From assembly GCA_002163975.1 (NCBI GenBank), contig CP019636.1, positions 3,669,001-3,733,000 of the forward strand: DNA of 64,000 nt, read 5' to 3'. Both the position numbers and the translations under genes were made by a program. The notes below the pieces were generated by a model. It was not told the origin of the DNA and ran no database searches. It saw only the letters and a program-made list of their open reading frames with translations. This DNA is from Nostocales cyanobacterium HT-58-2 (GTDB lineage: Bacteria > Cyanobacteriota > Cyanobacteriia > Cyanobacteriales > Nostocaceae). Positions 53,752-62,519 of this stretch are shown here, one piece after another (the stretch's first letter is position 1; each line of letters opens with the position of its first letter).

Positions 53752-55222
53752 CAAGATATTCCTCTGCTTCTTTCTCAACAGCCGTACCCTTGAAAAAGTC
53801 ACGATTGAGACTGGTGTACAACTCCAATGGGTGAATTGACAAGAAGTAGCGTAAATCTTCTTCGGTGATGATTTCTCGTTCTACCAAGGAGTAGGCGTTG
53901 GCAGTCACGGCTGTAATATCAGGCACATCCCAGTGACCTGCATCAGAACCCAAGAAGGCTTTAACACAATCGCCAAAGGGAAGGGCAGTGCGGTTAAAAG
54001 CTTGAGCGACACGGGTATCATCTGATTCTGTACCGAAGTAGAAGTGATTCAAAAAGCGATCGCGCACATCTTCTGGCTTCTCAATTCCAGCGAGAGCAAA
54101 TTCATCGAGTTCGCCTGGGTCTTGGGGTGCAAAATGTTGGCTGTGGAATCCTAGACCATCACCCAGTTGATCTAAGCGACTGTGCACTAGTTCTCCACCA
54201 TAACGAATATAGTATTCTTTCAATGCTTCTTTATCAAGAATGGCTGGATTATTCTTTGTCAACAAATGTTCTTTGTTACGAGTTTCCCAATGCCAAATAA
54301 TATCAGCATATAAGCTAGCACCCCAAGCTGAACCACCTTCCATGAAAGCAAATTTTAAGGTGGGGAAGCGACGAGTCACGCCACCAAAGAACAGAGATTT
54401 GCATAGTGCTTCCGCAGCAAAGGCAAAGTGATTAATGTGGTTGTACTGAGCATTTGTCACTGAGCGTTGAGTCGTCCAACCTTGACTAGAAGCGTGGGTC
54501 GTAGGTACAACTTTGAGTTCTACGCATTTTGCCCAGAATGGATCATAATCATATTCGCTATCTAGACCAAAGTTATCAATCCAAACTACCTCGTTTGCCA
54601 CTTCCTTCCCATATTTCTCGAAGGCGGGAATGGGACGGCGGACGTAACCAGGGATTTGAATTGCTTTGAGTCCCAGCACTTTGACTGCATATTCTAACTC
54701 TTCTATTGCCTCTTCGGGAGTGTGCATGGGAATGGCTGCAATTGGTGTGAGGCGGTCAGAGTATGGGCGGAAAATATCTGCATGGTAATTGTTAACTGCT
54801 CGGCACACTGCCCTGCGCATTTCTTCGTTGCCAATATTTGGAGCCATAGTTGCCAAGTTGGGATACACGACGGCAAAGTCTGTACCTGCTTCTTGCAAGC
54901 GTTCGTGCAGCAACTTCGGCAAGCTAATGGTCGCCAAGTTTAAGGTGTTTTTAGTTGGACGACCCCACCAATTAGGACGGTTAGTGCGATAAGCGAAACG
55001 TTCTTCCCAAGTTTGCTTGTACCATTTAAAGCGAGAAGCTCCTGGTAAATGTTCTTTGAAGCGTTCGACAATTGCACTTCCAGCAACTTGCTCTAAATAA
55101 TCCAAGACTGCTGGTTCAAATTCCTGGGTATGAACATCGGTATCAATAATTGGATAACCCAATTTTTCACGAATCTGGGCAGACTTAGTTTTTTGCGTTG
55201 GACGGTCTAAAGCAATTGTCAT
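53735..55222 (-). CDS. Amidohydrolase 2 family protein, 495 aa (paralog A)
   Basis: Metal-dependent TIM-barrel hydrolase/decarboxylase of the ACMSD-like group. PIIDTDVHTQEF has the first ligands (DxH), VVPTTHASSQGW a His, and LGSDAGHWDVPD the Asp near the C-terminus. LPKLLHERLQEAGTDFAVVY and HTPEEAIEELEYAVKVLGLK are family-like. No signal peptide, so cytosolic. It is followed 92 bp upstream by a paralog of nearly the same length with most of the sequence matching. Substrate unknown. Confidence 0.85.
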   Translation of the reverse strand: MTIALDRPTQKTKSAQIREKLGYPIIDTDVHTQEFEPAVLDYLEQVAGSAIVERFKEHLPGASRFKWYKQTWEERFAYRTNRPNWWGRPTKNTLNLATISLPKLLHERLQEAGTDFAVVYPNLATMAPNIGNEEMRRAVCRAVNNYHADIFRPYSDRLTPIAAIPMHTPEEAIEELEYAVKVLGLKAIQIPGYVRRPIPAFEKYGKEVANEVVWIDNFGLDSEYDYDPFWAKCVELKVVPTTHASSQGWTTQRSVTNAQYNHINHFAFAAEALCKSLFFGGVTRRFPTLKFAFMEGGSAWGASLYADIIWHWETRNKEHLLTKNNPAILDKEALKEYYIRYGGELVHSRLDQLGDGLGFHSQHFAPQDPGELDEFALAGIEKPEDVRDRFLNHFYFGTESDDTRVAQAFNRTALPFGDCVKAFLGSDAGHWDVPDITAVTANAYSLVEREIITEEDLRYFLSIHPLELYTSLNRDFFKGTAVEKEAEEYLVSVSR

Positions 55223-55313
55223 AATAGTTGACCCTTATTCTTCAAAGTGTTGATATGTGAGGATTGGGGATTTAGGTAGGCAAAGGGAAAAGCTTTTCCC
55301 CTTTAGCCTCTTC

Positions 55314-56798
55314 CTAATCTCTATTCGCTAAAAATTCATCGGCTGCTTTTTCCACAGATGTACCCTTGAAGAAGTCACGGTTGAGGCTGGTGTACAACTC
55401 CAATGGATGGATAGATAAGAAATAGCGCAGGTCTTCTTCGCTGATAATGCCGCGTTCGACAAAGGAGTAGGAGTTGGCAGTCACCGCTGTAATATCAGGT
55501 ACATCCCAGTGACCAGAATCAGAACCCAAGAAGGCTTTAACGCGCTCGCCATAGGGATTGGCTTTGCGGTTAAAGGCATGAGCGACACGGGTATCATCTG
55601 ACTCTGTACCAAAGTAGAAGTGATTCAAAAAGCGATCGCGCACATCTTTGGGAGTCTTAACTCCTGCTAAAGCAAATTCATCCTGCTCACCTGGGTCGAG
55701 GGGAGATATCAAGTCAGCATGGAAGCCAAGACCACTGCCTAGCTGCTCTAAACGACCATGGACTTGCTCGCCACCATAGCGAACGTAATACTCTAAAAGT
55801 TCTTCACGATTAATCTTGGCGGGATCGTTGTTTGCCAACAAGTGATCTTTGTTGCGAGTTTCCCAGTGCCAAATTAAGTCGGCGTAAAGACTTGCACCCC
55901 AAGCTGAACCACCTTCTAAAAAGGCAAATTTCAGGGTAGGAAAGCGGTAGGTCACACCACCAAAGAAGAGAGATTTACACAGTGCTTCTCCGGCTGCAGC
56001 AAAGTGACCAATATGGTTGTATTGGTAGTTAGAAATGGAGCGGCGATTTATCCAACCCATACCACTAGAGTGAGTAGTGGGTACGACTTTGAGTTCTACG
56101 CACTTCGCCCAGAATGGGTCATAGTCATATTTGCTATCTAAGCCAAAGGTATCAATCCAGATAGCTTCATTGGCGACTTCCGAACCATACTTCTCAAAGG
56201 CGGGAATAGGACGGCGAATATGACCAGGGATTTGAATTGCTTTTAATCCCAGCACTTTGACTGCATATTCTAACTCTTCAATTGCCTCTTCAGGGGTATG
56301 CATGGGGATGGTGGCGATTGGTGTTAGGCGGTCAGAATAGGGGCGGAAGATTTCAGCGTGATAGATGTTAGCTGCGCGACATACTGCCCGTCGCATTTCT
56401 TCATGACCAATATGGGGACCCATAGTTGCCAAGTTGGGATACACGACAGCAAAGTCTGTACCTGCTTCTTGCAAGCGCTCATGCAACAACTTGGGTAAGC
56501 TGATGGTCGCTAAATTTAAGGCATCATTGGTAGGACGAGTCCAGAAGGGAGGACGTGTGGTGCGGTAAGCCCAGCGTTCTTCCCATGTCTGTTTGAACCA
56601 CTTAGAGCGGGATGAACCAGGTAAGTGTTCTTGGAAGCGTTCTGCGATCGCTGTGCCGGCAACTTGCTCTAAATAATCCAAGAACGCTGGGGGAAATTCC
56701 TGAGTATGTACATCGGTATCAATGATGGGATACCCCAATTGTTCACGGATCTCTGCAGAGCGAGTTCTCTTTTTGGGACGTTCGAGAGCTATAGTCAT
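55314..56798 (-). CDS. Amidohydrolase 2 family protein, 494 aa (paralog B)
   Basis: Tandem paralog of the preceding gene; the same motifs PIIDTDVHTQEF, LPKLLHERLQEAGTDFAVVY, VVPTTHSSGMGW and LGSDSGHWDVPD are present. Differences cluster around the active-site loops (RSISNYQYNHIGHFAAAGEA against RSVTNAQYNHINHFAFAAEA) and in the C-terminal third. A pair like this could be two specificities or subunits of one enzyme. Upstream is the likely shared promoter, so both may be one operon. Confidence 0.85.
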   Translation of the reverse strand: MTIALERPKKRTRSAEIREQLGYPIIDTDVHTQEFPPAFLDYLEQVAGTAIAERFQEHLPGSSRSKWFKQTWEERWAYRTTRPPFWTRPTNDALNLATISLPKLLHERLQEAGTDFAVVYPNLATMGPHIGHEEMRRAVCRAANIYHAEIFRPYSDRLTPIATIPMHTPEEAIEELEYAVKVLGLKAIQIPGHIRRPIPAFEKYGSEVANEAIWIDTFGLDSKYDYDPFWAKCVELKVVPTTHSSGMGWINRRSISNYQYNHIGHFAAAGEALCKSLFFGGVTYRFPTLKFAFLEGGSAWGASLYADLIWHWETRNKDHLLANNDPAKINREELLEYYVRYGGEQVHGRLEQLGSGLGFHADLISPLDPGEQDEFALAGVKTPKDVRDRFLNHFYFGTESDDTRVAHAFNRKANPYGERVKAFLGSDSGHWDVPDITAVTANSYSFVERGIISEEDLRYFLSIHPLELYTSLNRDFFKGTSVEKAADEFLANRD

Positions 56799-56941
56799 GA
56801 TAATGACTCCCTTGTGTATGTAATTTTTGACTTGTTAATACAGTAAAGTCTCTTCAAAACACTGAGTTTCACAGAGCATTTCTCGTGCTTGTGTTTCCTT
56901 ATCTCTGTCTTCGTAAAGACGTGGATAGACTGGCTAAACCA

Positions 56942-57133
56942 TCATTTGCTCTTTAAGGACTGCTGCAAAGCGTGCTTAGTCAATTTGAAATTAATAGGTA
57001 GAGATATTGACTGTTGAGAGTCAATGGTTTTGACAAAGCGATCGCGTTTACGGTTAAGTAAAACATCCGTTTCCAAACCGAAGTTGGAAAAGGCGATACA
57101 TTGTTGCTCTAACGGTACTTGATTCGCGCTCAT
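56942..57133 (-). CDS. Small hypothetical protein, 63 aa
   Basis: From ATG 57133 (MSANQVPLEQQCIAFSNFGL), which has AAGGGGTGA eight bases upstream; the frame opens at 57142. The end is basic (NFKLTKHALQQSLKSK). I recognise no family. It lies between the amidohydrolase pair and a long non-coding region. Confidence 0.5.
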   Translation of the reverse strand: MSANQVPLEQQCIAFSNFGLETDVLLNRKRDRFVKTIDSQQSISLPINFKLTKHALQQSLKSK

Positions 57134-57908
57134 GAGCTTCACCCCTTAGTTCAACAGTTATTTTTATTGGCAAGGTCCATAAGACAACAGGCATCACTTG
57201 CGGATGTCATCTATGCATGACCATGCTAGTTGCAGCAGATTTTTAAATTACGGTTTCTTGACTGATTTATAGGTGATTTATTCAGCAGTATTACATGACA
57301 CAGAGCTAAAAAACAACCTTTTTGTAAATAAAGTATACTTTTCTAATTTTGTGAAAAACTAATTGTTAGTTTAACTAAATATTTTTCCAGAGTCAAAGAA
57401 TGTGGGTTGGGGTGAGCCATGACGCATTGTCTACGCTTAACAGTCTGGAGAGGAGGGCAGGCTTTATTTTGATTGATTCGTCTTCTCCTGCAAAGATGCT
57501 ACGCGAAGGTAATTGTGTACTTGTTGTAATAAGCCTGCCGGCGCATTATCCCCTGATAAATCAGTCAGCCCTTGTTTTGGTTGCTCTGTTCTGCCCACCC
57601 GAGTACTCGAAGTAAGTAAGTCGTGGAGAAAACTTATAAGCATATAACAAACAGTTAAGCAGAAGAATAAGAGTTAAATTTTATACGTAGTGTATTGTAG
57701 TCTCCCTTTTCTCCTCTTGTTTGAATTCCATCAATCACAGCATGAGGCTTGCGTCTAACTTGTCCTCAAAGCTTTTAGAAGCTAGTTCATCTTTGCAGAT
57801 GAATATGATGTTGAAAAATTACTAGAAAATTGCTTTGAGTTTTTACAGCAACAAAAATTTACTAAAGGAAACTATTCCAGTCTCTATTATTCCAGTTTCC
57901 ACCACTAG
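57134..57908. other. Non-coding region
   Basis: A 71-codon frame at 57400-57615 lacks motifs and a ribosome binding site and contains dispersed-repeat-like DNA (ATGCTACGCGAAGGTAATTG), so I do not call it. No other structure seen. Confidence 0.35.
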
Positions 57909-58772
57909 TTAAATAGACAGTAAATCTTCTAATTCTTGTCGCAAGGATAAAGGTTGATACCCCAATGCAAAGGCTTTGGAACTATCTAAAGAAACATCTG
58001 CTGGTTTGAGTGCTGCCATTTTTACATCTTGTTGGCGACAAGCTTTTAATTTCGTGTCAAGCAGTTGAAATACTTGTACTAATAGTTGTACAAAATCATA
58101 GCAAGAAATTCTTTCTTTTCCGCCTAAGTGAATATAACCGTTAACTTCCTCTAGTGCTAATAATAATCCTTTATAGCCAGTTTTTCCACTTACTGGAGTG
58201 CGAAATTTATCTATAAATAAACTAAGTTCTTTCCCTTGTTTTAAACTTTGAATGAATGATTGTATAAAGCTTTTAGCTGTGGGTGTTTCTTTCACAAACA
58301 TTAACGGCATTCGACATACTGCCGTCATTGGATAGCGCTCTAACATACCAACTTCAGCTATAGCTTTTTGCTCACCATAAATGTTTACAGGACACACAAT
58401 AACTGTTTCGCAATAAGGAGGGTTTAAGCCATCAAAAACAAAATCTGTAGATGTAAAAACGCAAGAAGTAGAATCATCTGCACAAAGTCCAGCAATATTG
58501 CAGGGTGCTGTCACATTAATTTTATATGATTCTTCAGGATGATTTTGACAAATATTTTGTTGTAATTGTGCTACTGTATGAATTACTGCTGCTGGCTTGA
58601 CATCATTAAATAACTGCTTAAGTTCCTGAAAATTCGTCAAGTTAACCTTTACTAATTTAATATCAGGAACATCTAAAATATGGGAGGAATAAGTGCCATA
58701 AACTTCCCATTCTTGCTTTGCTAGCTGACAAAGATGCCATCATAAAAAAACACTAGCACCAGTAATTAACAT
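57909..58772 (-). pseudogene. RmlD-like (dTDP-4-dehydrorhamnose reductase family) gene with in-frame stop
   Basis: Extended SDR. The full frame starts at ATG 58772 and reads MLITGASVFL, then TGA (58742-58740), then WHLCQLAKQEWEVYGTYSSH and on through HTVAQLQQNICQ, STDFVFDG, VNIYGEQKAIAE and the C-terminal PADVSLDSSKAFALGYQP. In functional homologs the loop is GASGFLGWHL, so a Gly codon (GGA) has become TGA, and the preceding Gly is Val. The NAD-binding loop is therefore destroyed as well. The rest of the frame is undamaged over 270 codons, which suggests recent inactivation. Confidence 0.75.
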
Positions 58773-59049
58773 TTTTTTCATCTTTGAACTAAGTTATCCA
58801 AATTAAATATGCCTCAAACACTTATTAGTAACATATGACAAATGATATCCTTCACAAGTTAATACTAATTTAAACAAAATTGTAAAAGATGAAATGCCCA
58901 AAAGCATATTTAGTAACTCTTTTATAGATTCTCAAAAAACGGTATTCTAGGCTACTATTTTTTAATAATCGCAAAACTTTCAACTTCTACAACAATATCT
59001 TTTGACTAGAGTCGCCCAACCGGGAGCAGGCAAAACTTAATCTCTTACT

Positions 59050-59078
59050 GAAAGATGAGAAAAGCTAGCTCATCTTTC
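59050..59078. repeat. 10-bp stem hairpin
   Basis: GAAAGATGAG at 59050-59059 pairs perfectly with CTCATCTTTC at 59069-59078 with a nine-base loop. Possible dispersed repeat. Confidence 0.6.
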
Positions 59079-59135
59079 CAGAGACCGGTGCTTATCTTTG
59101 TGGCAAGAGATAGGGCATAAAGATAGATTCTTTGG

Positions 59136-59195
59136 CTTAATTGTCCTAACTTTCTTAACTGTCTTACCTAATTGTCTTAACTGTCTTAACTGTCC
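59136..59195. repeat. TTAACTGTC-type short tandem repeat
   Basis: Irregular 9-10-bp units (CTTAACTGTC, CCTAATTGTC, CTTAATTGTC) in five or six copies. Confidence 0.6.
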
Positions 59196-59392
59196 TTGCA
59201 TCTTCCTCTCATTTTTGCTAGTTTCTTTAATGAAAGTTTCTAGTATATAGAAAGTTATGACTTTACAAAATAGAGAATTTACAAAATGCTATTGATTTAA
59301 CAGAAGAAAAAATACGGACGATTGTTGGTAGTAGCAATGTATTTGCAATTTCAAGGACAGTAAACTAGGTTCAGCAAGCCACATTGCCTTTG

Positions 59393-59904
59393 CTGGTTAT
59401 AGCAGTGGATATTTTGGTGTTGAATGCAACAGGAAAGCAGCCTCAGATACCGTTTGAAGAGTACACTTGGCAAGACTTCCAGACGATGATTGACTCTCTT
59501 GTCAAGAGCCCCTACTTGCCAACTCGTATTTGCTTACCCTTGATGAAAGAGAAACAATGGGGACGAATTATCAATATCACCAGTGACGTTTGTTATCGCG
59601 GAGTGAACTACTCCAGTGCTTACATGACTGCCAAAAGTGGACAAATCGGGTTCACACGCAGCATGGCAACGGAACTTGCTCCGTTTGGAATTACAGTAAA
59701 TGCGGTTGCTCCAGGATGGATTCCTGTAGAACGCCATGAAAGTGTTCCTCAGGAAAAGAAGGATGCTTATCAGGTCGAATTCCCATGCAGCATTGGGGTA
59801 CTCCACAGGATATTGCTGAAGCAGTGCTTTACTTTGCAAGTATTGAGTCCAGATTTGTGACAGGACAATATTTGTGTATCAACGGTGGCTTTACTCTTAT
59901 GTGA
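59393..59904 (+). pseudogene. SDR gene remnant (5' truncated and frameshifted)
   Basis: The reading starts at about VDILVLNATGKQPQIPFEEY, which is the NNAG-equivalent strand of an SDR, so the NAD-binding first part is missing. It continues through WGRIINITSDV, YSSAYMTAKSGQIGFTRSM (catalytic Tyr/Lys) and VNAVAPGWIPVERHE. Near 59780 the frame changes and the C-terminal part PMQHWGTPQDIAEAVLYFAS...YLCINGGFTLM is read in another frame up to TGA 59902. A frameshift and a missing start make it a pseudogene. Confidence 0.7.
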
Positions 59905-60030
59905 ATTCAGATTTTTGGACATAACGAATAGACCACTCAAATCCAAATTCATATCTGTTGAGCAATAGTCCAATATCGTTCGTTGTCCTAAAACTTTTAG
60001 TCAATTGATGATAGGTATCAAGGAGTTACT

Positions 60031-61149
60031 TTGAGTTTAGATATCAATATCTTATCGGAAACAGTTAGAGCTAATCTTCTTCCTTTGGTCATTATCACCT
60101 GTGCCGTAGGAGTTGCGGTTAGTTTTTTTGCTCTGTTATTTCTTTTAACTTTCTTATTTAAGAAAATGATTGAATTCATGACGACTCGATTGTTATCTTC
60201 TGAAGGCAGAAGAATGTATAACAAAGTTATTTCCGACTATCAAAATTTGTTGCTCTTAACAGTTGTCTTAGTTTTGGTTGACTTGACTTTATTACTGATT
60301 CCAAAACCAAGTTGGCTCAACTATCTGGAATTCGTTCTAGCGTTGTTGGTTGCTATTATGGTGGGTTGGTTGAGTTCCCGCTTGTTTGAGAAATTCTATA
60401 AAACTTACTTGCAAGAAACTGCCCTTAACCGCAAAATCAACGGTGAATTACTAGTGGTAGGTAATGCTGTTGCTGATGTCGCTATTTTTCTCATTATTTT
60501 CTTCATTTTTGCTCAGACTCACCAAGTCAATGTCTTAGGTTTGACAGCAAGCTTGGGAATCGGAGGATTAGCTGTTGCTTTCGCAGCACAACAGACTTTG
60601 CAGCAGTTATTAGGTGGAATCATACTCTATATTGACCGACCTTTTGTCATTGATGACTATATTGGTTTACCTGACGGCACATTTGGTAGAGTCGAATCCA
60701 TTGGATTGCGTTCCACTAAGATTCGTAATTCTGGCAAAGGAACTTTAACCATAGTTCCTAATAATTCCTTGACAAACATGAGTATCGAGAACTTCACAGG
60801 AGCCAAAAAAATCGTTTCTCTCGTTTATTTAACTTTCTATCGAGAAGTGCTTGAAGATGAAAGAGCTTTGATTCGTCAAGTCATATTAGAAAGTACGAAT
60901 GATATTTTTGGTATTGACTCTCGCAATACCGATGTGACATTTAAAGATATCATCCAAGAAGGAAGAACTAATATAACTCAGGCTCAAATAAACTTTTTCA
61001 TTCTTGGTTCTGGTGAGATGTCAATGGAGATGAAACGCCAGTTACTAGATATGGCGAAACAAAGCATTGCTCTACGATTAAAAGAGTATGGTATTGCCTT
61101 TGATATTGAAGAAAGACCAGTTGATGTTGATGCACCCATTACTATCTAA
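60031..61149 (+). CDS. MscS-family mechanosensitive channel, 372 aa
   Basis: Start TTG at 60031, with AAGGAG six bases upstream. Three to four N-terminal hydrophobic helices are followed by the pore helix and MscS core: LGLTASLGIGGLAVAFAAQQTLQQLLGGIILYIDRPFVIDDYI and GRVESIGLRSTKIRN, then VPNNSL, which is the TM3-beta domain signature. The C-terminus is a cytosolic vestibule. MscS channels release osmolytes on membrane tension. The second gene follows 18 bp downstream; the two share the same layout and clearly resemble each other. Confidence 0.9.
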   Translation: MSLDINILSETVRANLLPLVIITCAVGVAVSFFALLFLLTFLFKKMIEFMTTRLLSSEGRRMYNKVISDYQNLLLLTVVLVLVDLTLLLIPKPSWLNYLEFVLALLVAIMVGWLSSRLFEKFYKTYLQETALNRKINGELLVVGNAVADVAIFLIIFFIFAQTHQVNVLGLTASLGIGGLAVAFAAQQTLQQLLGGIILYIDRPFVIDDYIGLPDGTFGRVESIGLRSTKIRNSGKGTLTIVPNNSLTNMSIENFTGAKKIVSLVYLTFYREVLEDERALIRQVILESTNDIFGIDSRNTDVTFKDIIQEGRTNITQAQINFFILGSGEMSMEMKRQLLDMAKQSIALRLKEYGIAFDIEERPVDVDAPITI

Positions 61150-61167
61150 CTTAACTCTTGGAGTGAA

Positions 61168-62304
61168 ATGGAGACTTTACTGAACATAAAACCTTGGTTT
61201 TTGCTTGATGAAGCGACGCAAAAGCTTCTGATTACAGTTGGAATTAAACTTGGCATTTTCTTATTATTTCTATTCCTGGCTTTCATAGTTGGAAAGTTCA
61301 TTCCTCGCTTTCTCAAGTTGATTGTTCGGAGATTTACACCCCAATTCTTTGTCAACATTTATGAAAACTTAGTCGGGTCACTCGATAAAAAACTGGGGAC
61401 TATAGCTACATTAATTCTGGTTTCTGTTTGTCTGAATTTGATTCAAGAATACACGGGTTTTTACCGATTCTTGAAGTTTTTCTCAGACCTATCAATAGCT
61501 ATCAGTATTGCCATCTTCATATCTGATTTGTTTCGTAATTTCTTGCGTGTTTATGGAATCGACTTGATTCGGAAAGTGGGTTTTGAAGTTGATGAGCTAC
61601 TGCTCGTTTTTGAAACCATTGCTAACATCGTTATTGGGTTTATTGTGGCTGTGGCATTTGCCCAAAGCCAAAACGTGAACTTGATTGGTTTAATTGCTGG
61701 TTTGGGGATTGGCGGTATAGCGGTTGCTTTTGCCTCCCAAAAAACTTTGGAACAGATTTTTGGAACAATAGTCATATACTTAGACCGTCCTTATGTTCCA
61801 GGAGAATACATTCGTGTGAGTTTAAGTTCCCAAGGAACTTTACTTGCGCGTGTCGAGGCGATTGGTTTGCGTTCAACCAAGCTTAGAACACTTGCTAAAA
61901 GTACCCTCGTAGTTGTTCCCAACTCAGTTATGGCGGGAGCAGATATTGAAAACGTGACGCGAGGGAAGAAGGTCATGGTCTTGCTCTATCTTGATTTTCC
62001 TCGACCTTTACAAAAACCTGAACAAGCCTTGCTAGAAAAAGTCATTAAGGAAAGTACCAATACATTGTTTGGAATAGATTCAAACAGTACAAAGATTAGT
62101 TTATTTCCTCGTGAAGATGATCCAAAGGGAGTTCGTGCTAGGGTGAGTTTCTTTATCCTAGGTTCAAATGAAAATTCAATTGAATTCCGCAAGCGTTTAT
62201 TAGAGTTAGCAAATGAATCTATATCGAACAAGCTTCAGACTCATGGCATAGAATTTACCATACAAGAACCAACACTTTATCTAGAATCCCCCGTAGCAAT
62301 TTAG
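61168..62304 (+). CDS. MscS-family mechanosensitive channel, 378 aa (paralog)
   Basis: Similar to the preceding gene: IGLIAGLGIGGIAVAFASQKTLEQIFGTIVIYLDRPYVPGEYI, ARVEAIGLRSTKLRT and VVVPNSVMAGADIENVTRG. It has about four hydrophobic N-terminal segments. CTTGGAGTGAAATG gives a ribosome binding site. Together with the first it forms an operon, and the two may assemble together or serve different thresholds. Confidence 0.9.
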   Translation: METLLNIKPWFLLDEATQKLLITVGIKLGIFLLFLFLAFIVGKFIPRFLKLIVRRFTPQFFVNIYENLVGSLDKKLGTIATLILVSVCLNLIQEYTGFYRFLKFFSDLSIAISIAIFISDLFRNFLRVYGIDLIRKVGFEVDELLLVFETIANIVIGFIVAVAFAQSQNVNLIGLIAGLGIGGIAVAFASQKTLEQIFGTIVIYLDRPYVPGEYIRVSLSSQGTLLARVEAIGLRSTKLRTLAKSTLVVVPNSVMAGADIENVTRGKKVMVLLYLDFPRPLQKPEQALLEKVIKESTNTLFGIDSNSTKISLFPREDDPKGVRARVSFFILGSNENSIEFRKRLLELANESISNKLQTHGIEFTIQEPTLYLESPVAI

Positions 62305-62332
62305 TGATTCTTTAAAAAATTGATTGCTTGAA

Positions 62333-62473
62333 CAGCAAGGTTGTGAATCCATTTTAGTTCGTGGGAACGTGACTGAAGAAAAAGACGTGGCAGCCATTTA
62401 TAAAGCGATCGCCACATAATTTAGTGCCGTGAATATTCTCTTGTTGAATGCAACAGGATTGTTTTTGCGCTAA
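62333..62473 (+). pseudogene. SDR gene fragment
   Basis: The frame reads QQGCESILVRGNVTEEKDVA then AIYKAIAT, an in-frame TAA, and FSAVNILLLNATGLFLR* . NVT...D...VNILLLNATG is the strand that precedes NNAG in classical SDRs. It matches the type of the SDR relic at 59393-59904 (VDILVLNATG). Only about 46 codons survive, with one stop. It suggests an SDR gene once lay here also, or a duplication around the mscS pair. Confidence 0.55.
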
Positions 62474-62519
62474 CTTTCAGTAGAAGAATAAGATAAGACA
62501 AGGCTTATCCCTTGCTTTC

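Larger units (their letters stand above)
58773..59260. other. Non-coding region with repeats
   Basis: Contains a hairpin GAAAGATGAG/CTCATCTTTC (59050-59078) and a short tandem repeat of TTAACTGTC-type units from 59136 to 59195. No gene. Confidence 0.45.

Noticed and set aside
57400..57615. 71-codon plus-strand ORF
   Set aside because: Contains dispersed repeat-like DNA, no ribosome binding site and no protein features.
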